From NCBI RefSeq assembly GCF_014645375.1, contig NZ_BMLT01000003.1, forward strand, positions 461,150-525,149: a stretch of DNA of 64,000 nt, given 5' to 3'. Position numbers and translations under genes: made by a program. Origin of the DNA: Marinobacterium nitratireducens. Its GTDB lineage: Bacteria; Pseudomonadota; Gammaproteobacteria; Pseudomonadales; Balneatricaceae. The notes beneath the pieces are model-generated. The model made no database searches and was not told where the DNA came from. It saw nothing but the letters and a program-made list of their open reading frames with translations. Each line of letters starts with the position of its first letter. Within the stretch, counting starts at the first letter, position 1. This document shows, piece after piece, positions 15,778 through 25,372 of the stretch.

Positions 15778-16482
15778 ATGGAATCAACGTCGGTATCTGG
15801 TGAGCACAGCCAACTCGATCAAGCAGCTAGCCCCTCAGCCACAGGAGATACTAGTAGATGGCAGCAAAGGCTTCTGCCATTGATGACGAGGATGATAGTC
15901 GCCCTTACACTGTTCTTTTTTCTCGTAACGCTAGCACAACTCAGTTATCTATATTACGAACTGCGTCAAGCTCCATCCAGCATAGTGCCGAGTTTGGTGA
16001 CTGAGCTTCTTGCCAAGAATAGCACGATAGATCCAGAACGTGATCCCGCTCAAAACCAATTAGCTTTAGCCGCTGTGCTTGAGAGTGAAACTGCTATACG
16101 CCGGTACCACTTGGCAAGCACAACTCTAATGGCACATCTGTGGATTCGCTATCTTGGTTTCATCACAGGTATGATTATGGCTGTACTCGGATCAGTGTTT
16201 ATTCTTGGTAAATTGCGTGATTCTGAAGCTTCTAAACTGGGTGCTGAAACTAGTGCCCTAAAGGTATCGCTCACGAGTGCCTCTCCTGGCGCTCTACTCG
16301 CTGTACTTGGATCAGCCATGATGGTAACAACCATTATCGCCCAGCAAGAAACGAATGTTCGTGACTTATCCCTTTATCGTCCATTCGCAGCTGAATACAA
16401 ACTTGTTTCCGAAGATAATAAAAGCCTTCCGAAGGTATTCGAAGAGAATTATAAAACACCAGCCCCGGTTACTGAAAAATGA
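15778..16482 (+). CDS. Unrecognised three-TM membrane protein
   Basis: A 234-aa protein starting MESTSVSGEHSQ. The internal start is preferred because AAGGAAGG precedes it at the right distance; an upstream in-frame ATG at 15691 has no such site. It has three hydrophobic segments: about residues 40-62 (MIVALTLFFFLVTLAQLSYLY), about 120-145 (RYLGFITGMIMAVLGSVFIL), and about 175-195. The region between the first two is polar and probably periplasmic. Its stop overlaps the next gene's start (ATGA), so the two form an operon. No family is recognised. Confidence 0.7.
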   Translation: MESTSVSGEHSQLDQAASPSATGDTSRWQQRLLPLMTRMIVALTLFFFLVTLAQLSYLYYELRQAPSSIVPSLVTELLAKNSTIDPERDPAQNQLALAAVLESETAIRRYHLASTTLMAHLWIRYLGFITGMIMAVLGSVFILGKLRDSEASKLGAETSALKVSLTSASPGALLAVLGSAMMVTTIIAQQETNVRDLSLYRPFAAEYKLVSEDNKSLPKVFEENYKTPAPVTEK

Positions 16483-17303
16483 ACGCGTTCTACTTAAAGT
16501 ACATTTACACGTTTATCCTGCTACTCGCGTACTCCTTCGATACTTCTGCCCAGCAGGCTATGACCAATGACGAATTATTTTCGGCAGCACAGAAACGTGG
16601 TAGAGTTGGCGACTGGGTTCAAGCCCATGGCTACCTCATGGCTTACTTTTACCGCAATCCCCCGGAGCTAAGCGACGAAACATTTCGCCGGGATATTCTC
16701 CAGGCCATTGGTGTAATGGAACAAAATGCTCGCGCTGTCGTGGTCGTATCTACAGGCACAGCCGGCACTGACTCAAGAGGAGATGATCCTACAGAGACCG
16801 CCCGCAATCGCACTCAATATCAGCCAGTTTCTATACCTAACCCGCCGCAGCCACCTCGATCCTATAGACTAAACTGCAGAGGCGGAGGTAACATGTCTGC
16901 AAATTACTATCCATCAGGCAGTGATCATCGACTTCAAATTCACTTTAACAAATCGCCTTATGCTTCGCGAAACCGCCCCCCAAAAAAAGGTGAATGCGCC
17001 TGGACCGAAAGGCCGCTAAATGAAAAAGAACCGTTTTGGATTGAGTGGATATTCTCCGCCGAAGAGTCCCGCATCAAGCGTATAAATTTTCGCAGCAGAG
17101 ATCAAACAAACAACGACAAAACCATTCAGGCAAAAATTTTTGAGATCAATGGCACTCACCTTCAAAACTTGATGAACGCGGTAGCATCAGGAAGAGATTT
17201 CTCTGTAGATTGCTACAACAATCAAAAAGGCCGCCTAATAATAACCCGAGTTGTCAATACAAATAAAACCATCTATAAACCAGATGCTCCTATTGTAAAA
17301 TAG
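16479..17303 (+). CDS. Unrecognised secreted protein, operon partner of the membrane protein
   Basis: A 274-aa protein with a signal peptide (hydrophobic YIYTFILLLAYSF, cleavage near TSA-QQ). The first mature part (about 27-85) is helical, with QKRGRVGDWVQAHGYLMAYF resembling a short helical repeat. A Thr/Pro/Asn-rich linker follows, then a beta-rich domain from about residue 140 with two or three cysteines. Translation is coupled to the preceding gene by a 4-nt overlap. This suggests a membrane protein plus periplasmic partner module, perhaps envelope-associated; no known family is recognised. Confidence 0.7.
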   Translation: MNAFYLKYIYTFILLLAYSFDTSAQQAMTNDELFSAAQKRGRVGDWVQAHGYLMAYFYRNPPELSDETFRRDILQAIGVMEQNARAVVVVSTGTAGTDSRGDDPTETARNRTQYQPVSIPNPPQPPRSYRLNCRGGGNMSANYYPSGSDHRLQIHFNKSPYASRNRPPKKGECAWTERPLNEKEPFWIEWIFSAEESRIKRINFRSRDQTNNDKTIQAKIFEINGTHLQNLMNAVASGRDFSVDCYNNQKGRLIITRVVNTNKTIYKPDAPIVK

Positions 17304-17508
17304 ACATACAAATAAATCATGACCCAATAAAAATTTTGAATTTCGAGCAAGCCCTATCGTGATACTAAACTTCACGTCTAGCTTGTGCTGCCTTACGGGG
17401 AGCGACGCAAGCAGACGCACCGCTAAACCACGCTGATCTAGCCCTGTACTTTCTATGGGGTAGTGACTTTGCCCAGGGCAGAAGACAACCTTAATTTACT
17501 GTACGTTA
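17304..17508. other. Short spacer between convergent operons
   Basis: About 200 bp between the stops of the 16479 gene (plus) and the 17509 gene (minus). No clear hairpin with a T-run is visible. Confidence 0.4.
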
Positions 17509-19833
17509 TTAGTTGACCAGCACCCCCATCTCCCTGGCGGCCCTTCGCAATACTTCAATCACGTTCTGGTTTTCCCGCGCAAATAGAAACTGAAGGTTGT
17601 CTGAGCTTACGGTAGACTCAAGCGACCTCGAATCTCCTGTCCTTAGAGCCTCCTCGACCGCATCCTCGTGACGCAGTACTGCATGGTCAATATCTAGCCC
17701 GACATCCACACCAATTCCGTTCAAGTCAATTCCGCGGATGCTAAAGGAGTTGCGGCCCCTTCCCGGCCGCCGCCTGAACGTGATACCGAAATGCGTCACA
17801 AGGTCATCAATCAGCGATTGATCTCGCGAAACCTTCGTAAGAAAACGCCTTCGCCACAGGCTGAACAGGGCCCTACGTCCCCACTGGTTTATAGTACCCT
17901 TGAAACTTCCAGGGACCAGACTCTGCATTCGCCTAAGAACCGACAGGGCTGCATCTGCGGATGATCCAACGCCGCGAGGCAGAGCTTCATCCCAGTGACG
18001 CTTCAACCGTTGAATGGTCGCGTTAGCGACCGTAGGTTCCGTCGCGTCGCCCCAAACCGTTGCCAAAAGATCCCCTAGTTTGCTCCGCTGGTCAGGAGTG
18101 ATATCGATTCGGCTAAGCGGTGGGCTTACGGTTGGAACGAAGGGGCCATGACGCATCTCGTCAAACATCTGATCAAACCACTCCAGTTCATCGTCGTCAA
18201 CGACCTCTTCTACCGATCTCTCTGTATGAGACGCACCACTATCGCTGTGCCGCTCGGCTCGCGGAGAGATGCCGCGTTCTTGGTCACTGGGTCTCCCAGT
18301 GGATCGGTCAGGGCGGGACAAACCTCTCGATTCTGCAAGACTTCCACGTTCGCTTCTTCCTATGGTGCTTGAAGTACCTGACCGTGGAGTCCGCACCATA
18401 TGGCTTGAACTTTGAGTCGCGCCAGGGAGGTCTGGCAGGCCTGGAATATCTAGTCGACTAATCAAGCTGGAACGGTAGGATCTGATTCCCTCTGCGATCG
18501 CTGGAGGTATTAGTAGTAGGGACAGCAAACCGATGGCAACCAGCTCAGTTACATCCTCCTGTTTGGCCGCCACTTCGAGCGTATGGTCCAGTATGCTGTG
18601 CCTGTTGGCCAGAGCCCGTCTCTCGTTCTCAGCCACAAGCGAGGTTATCTCGACTACGGATGCCGCAACATCCAGCGCGACCGCCCCAGCTTCCAATGCG
18701 GCAACAACTACCGGGGTACTAATCCCCAGCGTTACCAGCTCAATAGCAAGCGACGCAAGAAACGCTGTGGCAACGATTTTATCAGACAAAGTCCAGCCAA
18801 CAATTGGTCCAATCAACTCCTGACACAACTCGTGCAACTTAGCATCAGATCCAACTTTAGATCCGTCATCTCGGGTCTGGACGTCTGGAAATAACGTCTC
18901 TACAGCACTATCGAGCAACGGACGGAGGGTCCCCCAGTCTCTATCTGCAAAGCTCAGCTCAAACTGTCTCTCGCCGCGGAGAAGGAATTGCTCTATCTCT
19001 CTGATCAAGTCCCGGACTTGAGGATTTCTCTGGCTCTTGGGCTGGCGCAGCATCAAGTAGATGACAGCAGGTGATCGAAACTTTGGAATCAACATGATTA
19101 TGTCGTGGCCGCCGACCTTCGGGTCTAGGACGCACTCTTTTATGTATTGATGGTCCTCACTACCGCCAAACATGTAGCTAGCAAACCGACGATCATTATT
19201 GCTTACGCTACCCCACTCTTGCCAAGCGTCAGGCAGGTCTAATCCGCCTTCGTGTCCTATAGAAGACGCCTCGCTAGTGCTGGGTGCTTGAGGCATTCCC
19301 GCGTCCAGAGAGTCGACAAATGGTACCCCTCCAGGTAACGTGTTTCGTCTCGGCTCACGAGGAACATCTAAGGGCAATTGCTGCCAAAAAGGTAGCTCGT
19401 CGGCCAGTGCAGGGAAGGGAGAGCGCGTTGTGTAAACCAACCAGACAGCTAGTTTGCGCGAGAAATCAGTGAGTATCGGCGCCTCGTCTGCGCGTTCGCC
19501 AGAGGCCGGATGCAGATACCTATTCCAGATGTTCCGTCTAATGCTGCGCATCCTCTGGAGTGCGCCATCACCAAGCTCTACCGCTGACTGCTCCAATACG
19601 TGCCGGAGCAGCAATCGGTCACTCTGATACTGATCAAATACAAGTTCTTGGGCACGGGCTTGGTCCGGTTCCTCAATCGCGTAAACCTCGCGGAGAGAGG
19701 CCAGTGCATCTTCGTGGCGCCGAGCGAAGTCCGGACGCCCCGAAACCCTTCTAGTTGGCGACAACGAGCCTACTGCGGGGTACGCCCTGCGAAGCCTATC
19801 AAACGCCTCTTCAACAGCGGCAACGTTTGCCAT
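17509..19833 (-). CDS. 774-aa protein with HNH-nuclease-like C-terminus, third gene of unrecognised operon
   Basis: A large soluble-looking protein. Residues 1-330 are helical with no recognised domain. Residues about 350-460 contain two strongly hydrophobic runs (VATAFLASLAIELVTLGIS and LVAIGLLSLLLIPPAIAEG). A Ser/Arg-rich low-complexity linker follows (about 475-560), then a helical region. The last about 75 residues carry GLDIDHAVLRHEDAVEEAL, then SSDNLQFLFARENQNVIEVL. This Asp-His ... Asn-Leu ... Glu-Asn spacing looks like an HNH/ENDO VII-type nuclease toxin; that is inference. Layout (long N-terminus, hydrophobic region, linker, C-terminal toxin-like domain) resembles polymorphic toxins. 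It starts 14 nt after the 992-aa gene. No obvious immunity gene follows. Confidence 0.75.
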   Translation of the reverse strand: MANVAAVEEAFDRLRRAYPAVGSLSPTRRVSGRPDFARRHEDALASLREVYAIEEPDQARAQELVFDQYQSDRLLLRHVLEQSAVELGDGALQRMRSIRRNIWNRYLHPASGERADEAPILTDFSRKLAVWLVYTTRSPFPALADELPFWQQLPLDVPREPRRNTLPGGVPFVDSLDAGMPQAPSTSEASSIGHEGGLDLPDAWQEWGSVSNNDRRFASYMFGGSEDHQYIKECVLDPKVGGHDIIMLIPKFRSPAVIYLMLRQPKSQRNPQVRDLIREIEQFLLRGERQFELSFADRDWGTLRPLLDSAVETLFPDVQTRDDGSKVGSDAKLHELCQELIGPIVGWTLSDKIVATAFLASLAIELVTLGISTPVVVAALEAGAVALDVAASVVEITSLVAENERRALANRHSILDHTLEVAAKQEDVTELVAIGLLSLLLIPPAIAEGIRSYRSSLISRLDIPGLPDLPGATQSSSHMVRTPRSGTSSTIGRSERGSLAESRGLSRPDRSTGRPSDQERGISPRAERHSDSGASHTERSVEEVVDDDELEWFDQMFDEMRHGPFVPTVSPPLSRIDITPDQRSKLGDLLATVWGDATEPTVANATIQRLKRHWDEALPRGVGSSADAALSVLRRMQSLVPGSFKGTINQWGRRALFSLWRRRFLTKVSRDQSLIDDLVTHFGITFRRRPGRGRNSFSIRGIDLNGIGVDVGLDIDHAVLRHEDAVEEALRTGDSRSLESTVSSDNLQFLFARENQNVIEVLRRAAREMGVLVN

Positions 19834-19847
19834 AATCGAGTAAGCAG

Positions 19848-22826
19848 TCAGGAGCCATCGCCAGGGACGTCGTCATGGCTTCCTGGATCATCCGTTAACC
19901 CGTCCAGCGCGGCTAAGCCTGCTGCGTTCGAAGCCGCCGCGACAACAGTAACCTTCTCCACATCAGGATCCCCTAATAGGTCAGAGTCCACTCTGGCCTG
20001 ATACCGGCGGTTTTCAATCAGCTTCTTCTCCATGTCCGCAGCTGCGGACAGGACGTCCAAGTATCTATGGAGGGACTTGAATGGCTCAATTGAGGTAGCC
20101 GGATCAACCGCCCTAGAAAGCAGCACATTGTTCGTTTCCAATAGAAAGCGCCTTGTATGTGCCTTTCTTACCAGATAATCCGGCAACCGTTCTCTCACCA
20201 GGTTCCGAACACTCTCATCCAGTTCCTCCCAGCTGGAAGGAGGCATCTCGAGCCGCCCTATGGCTCGCCTTACGGCGGGAAAGTATTCGTCGAACTCCGA
20301 CAGTACCTCAGGAGAATAGAACTCTGCCTCTTGGTCTGAAGACATCGAACTCTGTGAAAACCGAATCGAACGAACCTCAGGATCTTCGAGACGAGGGTGC
20401 ACGAAAACCTCTACCCTGAACCGATCCCCTGCGCTCAACAGCGAGCCTTCCGCGACGCTCAAAACTACCCGAAGACCATGGAAGCGTACAGTCGCCCCAA
20501 CGCCATCGATAGGAATCGAAGAAAGCGTGTCGTAGTAGACGTCAGTGGAAGCGACGCCCGATGAATCTACGTCCACCGATAGTGTGTCTAACATGCTGAT
20601 ATTGCAGACGAGACCGCCACTCCCATCAGAGGCCACCTCAAGAATATATTCGCCAGCCCCAAGACGGTTGGGCGAAACGGTGACCACGACTGACACCGTC
20701 GGATCCGCGGATGAGATAACCCTCCCCACCGCCGTGTGGTCCGTGTAGGGCAACCGAAGGTAGCCGACCGCATCGTCAATTTCCGGGTAGCGACCATTTT
20801 GTTTTAGGTAGTAAACAGCATAGTTCCCCGCAAAGCCGATAGGACCTGCAGGGTTGATCAGGTCGGAGAGCTTCGCTAAACCTCCGACGGAAGGCGCCCA
20901 AACGCCCACGTACACACCCTCAGCGCTAGGCCTGCCGATGAACGACCATTGACTTGCGACAGAGATTTTAGAGAAACGCAGAAGCCTCTGCTGAGGGTCC
21001 TCTGCCGACCATATTGCTCGACAGTAGTGGAGAATATTGTCAAAAATGTGCCGTCGAAGTCTCCTGCGACAACGAAGATATTGGTTACGAGCAGTTCGGC
21101 GAGCGCGAGCCCTTTCCACTTCGCGTTCATACGCGTTCTGAGGAGTCGCATATACGTCCGGCGGACTTCCAGGCACTGAAGCATGTGACGGGATACCGGT
21201 CGAAATTGTCTCCATCAAAGCGTTGATCTGTCCATCAACGCCATCCGTACCTTCATCCGAGTCAGAGTAGTATCCAATCAAGGTCTCCAGATCACCTCGG
21301 AATGACTCGTCAAGGAGTGACCGTGATAGAATCCAGTCATACGTACGTATCCACTGATCATCGATCTCCGCTGGGGTTGGCACCCGCTCTGCTACAAACA
21401 CGCAAGCGTTAGCCTCTGCAAGCTCCGTCCAGATTTCGTACTGGCGCTGCAATCTGCTGAAGATATACGTAACCGCAATCTCGTCGTTTGGATTGCTGAT
21501 CTCGGATTCACGACTAGACTCCCGTGTCTCCTCAACTTCGGTAGAGACGACAATCTTCGTGTCCTGGCGCATCTTCGAAGCAGTCTTCGACATGGCCTCA
21601 TTTAAAGTTGACTTAGCTTCCTTGGATGACGACGCAGACTCTTCTCCGACTCCCGCCGAAAGGCTAGCAGACCCAAAGCCAAAGGACGCCGAGGCAGAAG
21701 CCTCGACGTTCCAGTTGAAGCTATTCGATGCCTCGCTTACTACCTCTGAGGAGTCTTTCGTAGCCGTTGACGACTCGGATAGTGTTTCGACGGAAGTGGC
21801 CAACTCGGTCTGATGTGAGACCTTACTCCGCCTCGTCGCTTTGACAGTTACCTTCTCGCTTTGCCTAGGTCCAAGAGGAACAGTTCTTAGTATCTCTCCC
21901 TCTTGGTAACCAAGTGGAGTCCAATGCTGTCGGTACACCAACTGAAGGCCTAGGTTCACGGTCCCAGGTGCGTAAGGAATGAAGGGATAAGAGGAAGGAA
22001 TCTCAGGCTCCCGCATGCCATCGGTAGCGGTGACGGTAGGCTCACTTCGCCTTTCGCGCTCCGTTAATAACGTTTCCCGAAATATAGGTAACCGAGAACT
22101 CCAGAAAACAGGTCGACACATCTCATCGATCACGGACATGTGCATAACATCGCTTGACGACAGTCTGCCCACCCGAGTTAGAGCTATCTCATCGTCAATC
22201 TCACTGATCAGCTCTGGGTTCGAGGAGCGCCGACGATACTCAGCCACCAGGTAATCTGATATTAACTGATCGACCACCGGCCAGTACCATCTCGGACGCC
22301 GCAATTCGTTCCATAACGCGATCAACCCATCTGATGTGGCAATCAAACCGGGTGAGATTCCCAATCGAACGACCAAGCCTGCTAATTGTCTCTCACTGTA
22401 ACCTTTGCTTAAGCGCAACGAGATACCGCTTGTAGACTCATATACGTAGTCTGGTAGAGGTATGCCAAGCAGGGCTAACTCAATAACATCCAAGAAACCC
22501 TCTACCGTATCGTCATCCTCAGGTGTTGAGCCCGCTAGTACCTCCCCTATCGCCCCCGTATGCTCAAAACCAAACTCAGTGCCACCGAACGAGACTTCGA
22601 ACTCACTCGGAGAGGAGTCGATTCCTGTACGCTCGATTAGACCCGGCCCCAAATCGACATAATGTCCTGTGACGGGCGCCAGAAAACGGTATTGGGAAAA
22701 ATCGTGAACCGCAGTCGCCGAAATTTTGGCCCTGTTAATGCCCAACGCATCGTCTTCTGGAGCAAACTCCTGAATAAGTCGGCGCAATTTATCTTGTAGC
22801 TCACGATCCTCAAGAATGCCGGCCAT
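19848..22826 (-). CDS. 992-aa protein of unknown function, second gene of unrecognised operon
   Basis: A 992-aa protein with no signal peptide. The N-terminal about 280 residues are mixed alpha/beta. A short proline-rich joint (SSYPFIPYAPGTVNLGLQ) leads to a beta segment (QHWTPLGYQEGEILRTVPLG). Residues about 340-445 are extraordinarily rich in Ser, Ala, Thr and Glu with alternating polar and small residues (NWNVEASASASFGFGSASLS). Such an amphipathic pattern could be a beta-hairpin stem or a long fibrous helix. The sequence then continues with SNPNDEIAVTYIFSRLQRQYE, an Arg-rich helix near 585-620, a beta-sandwich-like part and a helical C-terminus. Similar Ser/Ala-rich proteins of unknown role exist in other bacteria, to my recollection. 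It is flanked at 18 nt and 14 nt by the other two genes. Confidence 0.72.
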   Translation of the reverse strand: MAGILEDRELQDKLRRLIQEFAPEDDALGINRAKISATAVHDFSQYRFLAPVTGHYVDLGPGLIERTGIDSSPSEFEVSFGGTEFGFEHTGAIGEVLAGSTPEDDDTVEGFLDVIELALLGIPLPDYVYESTSGISLRLSKGYSERQLAGLVVRLGISPGLIATSDGLIALWNELRRPRWYWPVVDQLISDYLVAEYRRRSSNPELISEIDDEIALTRVGRLSSSDVMHMSVIDEMCRPVFWSSRLPIFRETLLTERERRSEPTVTATDGMREPEIPSSYPFIPYAPGTVNLGLQLVYRQHWTPLGYQEGEILRTVPLGPRQSEKVTVKATRRSKVSHQTELATSVETLSESSTATKDSSEVVSEASNSFNWNVEASASASFGFGSASLSAGVGEESASSSKEAKSTLNEAMSKTASKMRQDTKIVVSTEVEETRESSRESEISNPNDEIAVTYIFSRLQRQYEIWTELAEANACVFVAERVPTPAEIDDQWIRTYDWILSRSLLDESFRGDLETLIGYYSDSDEGTDGVDGQINALMETISTGIPSHASVPGSPPDVYATPQNAYEREVERARARRTARNQYLRCRRRLRRHIFDNILHYCRAIWSAEDPQQRLLRFSKISVASQWSFIGRPSAEGVYVGVWAPSVGGLAKLSDLINPAGPIGFAGNYAVYYLKQNGRYPEIDDAVGYLRLPYTDHTAVGRVISSADPTVSVVVTVSPNRLGAGEYILEVASDGSGGLVCNISMLDTLSVDVDSSGVASTDVYYDTLSSIPIDGVGATVRFHGLRVVLSVAEGSLLSAGDRFRVEVFVHPRLEDPEVRSIRFSQSSMSSDQEAEFYSPEVLSEFDEYFPAVRRAIGRLEMPPSSWEELDESVRNLVRERLPDYLVRKAHTRRFLLETNNVLLSRAVDPATSIEPFKSLHRYLDVLSAAADMEKKLIENRRYQARVDSDLLGDPDVEKVTVVAAASNAAGLAALDGLTDDPGSHDDVPGDGS

Positions 22827-22844
22827 ACTGAACTTCCTCCTGGC

Positions 22845-23885
22845 TCAAGAGCGAAGCGATGCGATCAAAGAGTTGACCACTGCCAACGCTGATTCTCGTT
22901 CCTCTATGCTCAACACGTCGCCTTGAACATAACGAGCTAGGTAAGGCTGGAGTGCGCGAGCATGCCTCGCTATCAGCGAAGCTTTGAATGACGGGACAGT
23001 CTCTTCCACGAGGTCATTCTGAGGTATATCCTCTGCGGACCTTCTCAGGAAGGTTGACTGGGGTGGAGTCGATGGAAGCGGGATCCCGGGAAAGCGCGCC
23101 GAAACTTCCGGTCGCCATGGTGCAGCCCTGTCAAGCAGCTCAGTGAGGTTAATTTGGGGGGGGAGGGATCTGAGGTCACCACGCGCCCATAGAATGCGCA
23201 TCTTCCTTTTTCTCTTCAATAACAAAGCCCCCACGTGCTCCAAGTGGTCTGTTCCCCGCCGGTCAGGCAAAGGCCATAGAACCAGTGAGTTTGCTGAGCT
23301 AAGCCTATCGAGGGCTGCAGCTGAAGGTGGAAAGAATGGTCCAGTTATCGATCCAACGACGGGCAAGCCGCAAGATCGAAGTCGTTCCGTTGCCCAGACT
23401 CCCTCCGTGAGTACCACCGTAGAATCATTTGGTGTTAACTCCTCAGCTCCGAACAACGGCAATAGAGCCAACGGCAAGTCCCATCTCCTCCCGCCGTCGA
23501 CTTCGAGATAAACCTCACGGAGACGTATTCCTTCGAGTTCGCGAATTACTCGCATAAGCCGGGCCCGCCTCCCATCCATAAGCGTCATCGGCACTGACAT
23601 CTCTGATATATCTTGATTCGTTGCGCTAGCGCCAACTGAACGCCAAGGGTCCAACCGACCGACCATCCAGACTGGCAGCGCAGCAGAAGGAGGGGGAAGT
23701 CTGTTAACCAAGAATTGTATAGCAAAGGTCTTCATCAACGGATCGTTAGCGAGTATCTCTATAGCTCGTGCCTTACGGCCAAGCTGAGCCCGCCTTCGCA
23801 ATTCATCTCGATTCGGTCCCTCAATACGAGCCGCGGTGTATTCAGAGCACTGCGAACAGTCTTCACTTAGCTGCTTGTCTGACAT
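22845..23885 (-). CDS. 346-aa degenerate TOPRIM-like protein, first gene of unrecognised operon
   Basis: Residues about 180-270 follow the primase-type TOPRIM pattern: a hydrophobic strand with a conserved acid (TVVLTEGVWATERL), a second strand (LPVVGSITG), then LVLWPLPDRRGTDHLEHVGALLL, where PDxDxxG is expected. Here the first Asp is replaced by Leu and only one acid remains, so metal-dependent catalysis is doubtful. The N-terminus has clustered cysteines (EDCSQCSEY, residues 9-14), possibly a partial zinc site. The C-terminus is helical and basic. First gene of a tight three-gene operon with the 992-aa and 774-aa genes. TOPRIM assignment is inference from pattern and could be wrong. Confidence 0.65.
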   Translation of the reverse strand: MSDKQLSEDCSQCSEYTAARIEGPNRDELRRRAQLGRKARAIEILANDPLMKTFAIQFLVNRLPPPSAALPVWMVGRLDPWRSVGASATNQDISEMSVPMTLMDGRRARLMRVIRELEGIRLREVYLEVDGGRRWDLPLALLPLFGAEELTPNDSTVVLTEGVWATERLRSCGLPVVGSITGPFFPPSAAALDRLSSANSLVLWPLPDRRGTDHLEHVGALLLKRKRKMRILWARGDLRSLPPQINLTELLDRAAPWRPEVSARFPGIPLPSTPPQSTFLRRSAEDIPQNDLVEETVPSFKASLIARHARALQPYLARYVQGDVLSIEERESALAVVNSLIASLRS

Positions 23886-25156
23886 GCTTTTTTCTCCGAT
23901 TAACGCGACGACCGCTCGGCACTATTTCGCCTGCGCTATCCGTAAAGCCCAGAGAATCCCCAATGAGACTTCGGCCACCTACGTACATTGCGGCGCAGGA
24001 GGTGGCATTTGTTTACTGTGAGGAGAGCCTACAACGAAGCTGCCGGTGACGTTGGGGTCACGCACCCCATGTCCAGCCTCGTCCTAGGAAATGAGGCTCT
24101 CCACCACCCGAGCAGGGTCAAAAAACCATTGCGCTCGGCACCGCAAAGGGCATCACAGCACGCAAGCCGACGGTCTAGGCTACACGGCTCCAGAACCCGA
24201 GGCTGAAGCGGTTGCGGGTTCAAATCTAGCTATTAACCTGGCGTACAAATAGGTTTCCCTACCAATTTGTACGTCGCGCCACGGAAACAGGCGCAGGTGC
24301 GCGGACATGCTGGTTTCTGTGTCGCTCGCGTTGGCCTGCGGCCAATGGTGAAACATCCCTGTTTCACCTATTAACCCGCCGGGTTGATAACGCGCCAGCC
24401 GTAAGACTCGCCTCCCAGATCGAGTTCGATGAGGCAGGCGGCGGCAATATCCTCCTCCGCAACCAGCGCCGTGCGCCCATGATCAGCTGGGGTCTAAACA
24501 AATCCTCGACATTTACAGTTACTTACACTGACCGTGAACGCTCCTGTACTTTTCCGGCCAGGCTCGTTAAGTTAAATAACCTCCTGACCTGATTTTCTAT
24601 CAGTTAGAGGATTGAAAGAGACACCAATACCCTTCTCATCCATTAGCACATCGGCGACTTGTTTCTCTGCAAGTCCTTGACTGCAAGGTCGGTCTAATTC
24701 GCAGAGGTGCAAGCATCTACTACTGGTTCGATGCTCCAATGATGAACTCCCTCCTGTCCCATGCTAAAAATGGAATTTTTATGTCATTAAGACGCTACGG
24801 CCGCACGTCAAAGTTAAAAAAGTCCAGTCGATGAGCGCTGTATCACTATCCAATCAAATTAACTTATAGGCCCTTAATTGTGCAAAATCAAAATAAATAC
24901 AGTGATGTTTATACCGAAATCACATAATAATATTAGAGATCAATCTGTATTTTCGTATTTATCATATTTTATGCCGATATTTCCGATTACCCTGTCACAA
25001 CAAATTCACAATCCAAGTTATCTAGCCATGCAAAGAGTCAACATTTCGAATCCCTACCTGTAGCAAGCAAAAATAACGATCAAAGGAGCGATCATCCGTT
25101 TATCTAGTTTTTAAGGTAGCCTCAAGGTCTAACCGGACAATGACTTACCATCTCGG
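23886..25156. other. 1.27-kb gene-poor region
   Basis: Upstream of the three-gene operon. It includes an inverted repeat (GTACAAAT at about 24244 with ATTTGTAC at about 24265), a G/C-rich patch at about 24280-24500 that stands out from its surroundings and contains the gene fragment below, and a very A/T-rich stretch at 24830-25080. No RBS-supported frame over 70 codons is seen. Confidence 0.5.
24371..24493 (-). pseudogene. Possible C-terminal gene fragment
   Basis: A 40-codon frame with no start, bounded upstream by an in-frame stop. It encodes HGRTALVAEEDIAAACLIEL followed by DLGGESYGWRVINPAG and a stop. The codon composition is G/C-rich and protein-like, unlike its surroundings, so it looks like the tail of a decayed gene. 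The family is not recognised. Confidence 0.25.
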
Positions 25157-25372
25157 CTATTTGAGGTTTTTGGCGTGATCAATCAATAGGATATGCCATC
25201 CCTCCGATATCCGGTACACGAAAATCACCTTAGCTCTGCCGGGACTGGTGAAGGGAGATGCAGGGTTCTGGAAGTGGTGGTCGAGCCTACTCGGCAAGTA
25301 GACTAACCCTACTCTGCGTTCCTCTGCTGTGCGTGCCTCTTCCCGACACCAGTCTCCAACGAGACTAATCAC
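25157..25372 (-). CDS. Small hypothetical protein downstream of secreted nuclease
   Basis: A 71-aa frame overlapping the end of the nuclease gene by 8 nt. It starts MISLVGDWCREEA and has a plausible short alpha/beta make-up (KVIFVYRISEGWHILLIDHAKN). Same-strand overlap suggests translational coupling. An inhibitor of the nuclease is one possibility, but there is no sequence evidence for it, and a chance frame cannot be excluded. Confidence 0.35.
   Translation of the reverse strand: MISLVGDWCREEARTAEERRVGLVYLPSRLDHHFQNPASPFTSPGRAKVIFVYRISEGWHILLIDHAKNLK

Noticed and set aside
24170-24235. tRNA-like sequence with GCGGGTTCAAATC
   Set aside because: A T-arm-like word is present, but no acceptor or D-arm pairs can be drawn; could be a decayed tRNA fragment at most.
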